A stretch of 64,000 bases of DNA from Edaphobacter acidisoli (GTDB taxonomy: Bacteria; Acidobacteriota; Terriglobia; Terriglobales; Acidobacteriaceae): NCBI RefSeq assembly GCF_014642855.1, contig NZ_BMJB01000003.1, positions 1 through 64,000 of the forward strand, read 5' to 3'. Made by a program: the position numbers and the translations under genes. The notes beneath the pieces were generated by a model that saw nothing but the letters and a program-made list of their open reading frames with translations, did no database searches and was not told the origin of the DNA. Numbering within the stretch: the stretch's first letter is position 1; every line of letters begins with the position of its first letter. Shown piece by piece: positions 63,974 through 64,000 of this stretch.

Positions 63974-64000
63974 CCGTCTTCTCCTTGTTCTCAATGAATG

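Overview
The window reads as ordinary chromosomal DNA of a GC-rich, Gram-negative soil bacterium. Acidobacteriota (family Acidobacteriaceae, near Edaphobacter, Granulicella or Terriglobus) is my best inference. It rests on outer-membrane assembly genes, a large TamB, a PEP-CTERM protein, PadR paired with a zinc-ribbon membrane protein, an ECF42-type sigma factor with a DGPF protein, and short GC-rich intergenic repeats that I associate with that group. I see no rRNA, tRNA, CRISPR, prophage or insertion sequence, and no strand-wide shift in base composition that would mark a large island. No identity was checked against a database.

Layout. 1-1.8 kb: end of an unidentified gene, prephenate dehydratase (pheA), two small stress-type proteins. 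1.8-11.7 kb (minus): a UbiA prenyltransferase and a BON protein, then a tightly overlapping cell-envelope operon (seven-POTRA BamA-like protein, SurA-like chaperone without a parvulin domain, TamB). 11.9-16.8 kb: a MoeB/ThiF-type E1 enzyme, an ECF sigma factor with a small partner, and two glycan-related secreted proteins (GH76, DUF1593). 17.1-22.2 kb: an ArsR-controlled three-gene operon, shikimate kinase, an AI-2E-type permease that appears to start at CTG, a membrane-anchored protein and rsmE. 22.2-26.8 kb: assimilatory sulfite (nitrite) reductase and the siroheme genes it needs. 27-32 kb: PEP-CTERM and Gly/Tyr-rich exported proteins and a PadR-controlled ABC exporter. 32-39 kb: MFS transporter, a LuxR-type regulator with a degenerate receiver, PilZ protein, aldo/keto reductase, MtgA, LysR, and a GH1 protein lacking the usual acid/base glutamate. 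39.5-43.9 kb (minus): dnaJ, grpE, hrcA, an Mrp/ApbC-type ATPase without CPxC, a thioesterase. 44-54.4 kb: MoxR-like AAA/VWA pair, methyltransferase, sulfatase-like membrane enzyme with a YIDPGSG small protein, AsmA-like protein, NUDIX hydrolase, CocE/S15 hydrolase. 54.5-57.9 kb: CDGSH and UBP zinc-finger proteins and an NtrC-type two-component pair with a candidate sigma-54 promoter. 57.9-64 kb: RNase PH, small enzymes, an HxlR/beta-propeller/MoaD-like operon, a VOC protein, ECF42 sigma plus DGPF protein.

The most interesting content is small and lies between the annotated genes. Two biosynthetic genes are preceded by short leader ORFs followed by intrinsic terminators, the layout of ribosome-mediated attenuators. 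Upstream of nirA is a 29-codon ORF with a run of cysteine codons (C12, C13, C16-C18) that seems to start at the transcription start site. Upstream of aroK is a 30-codon ORF whose codons 7-16 encode three Phe, two Tyr and one Trp. The first would let cysteine supply control sulfite reduction; the second would let all three aromatic amino acids control the shared shikimate pathway. Several other genes also have a -10 hexamer 5-8 bases before the start codon, so leaderless mRNAs may be common in this genome.
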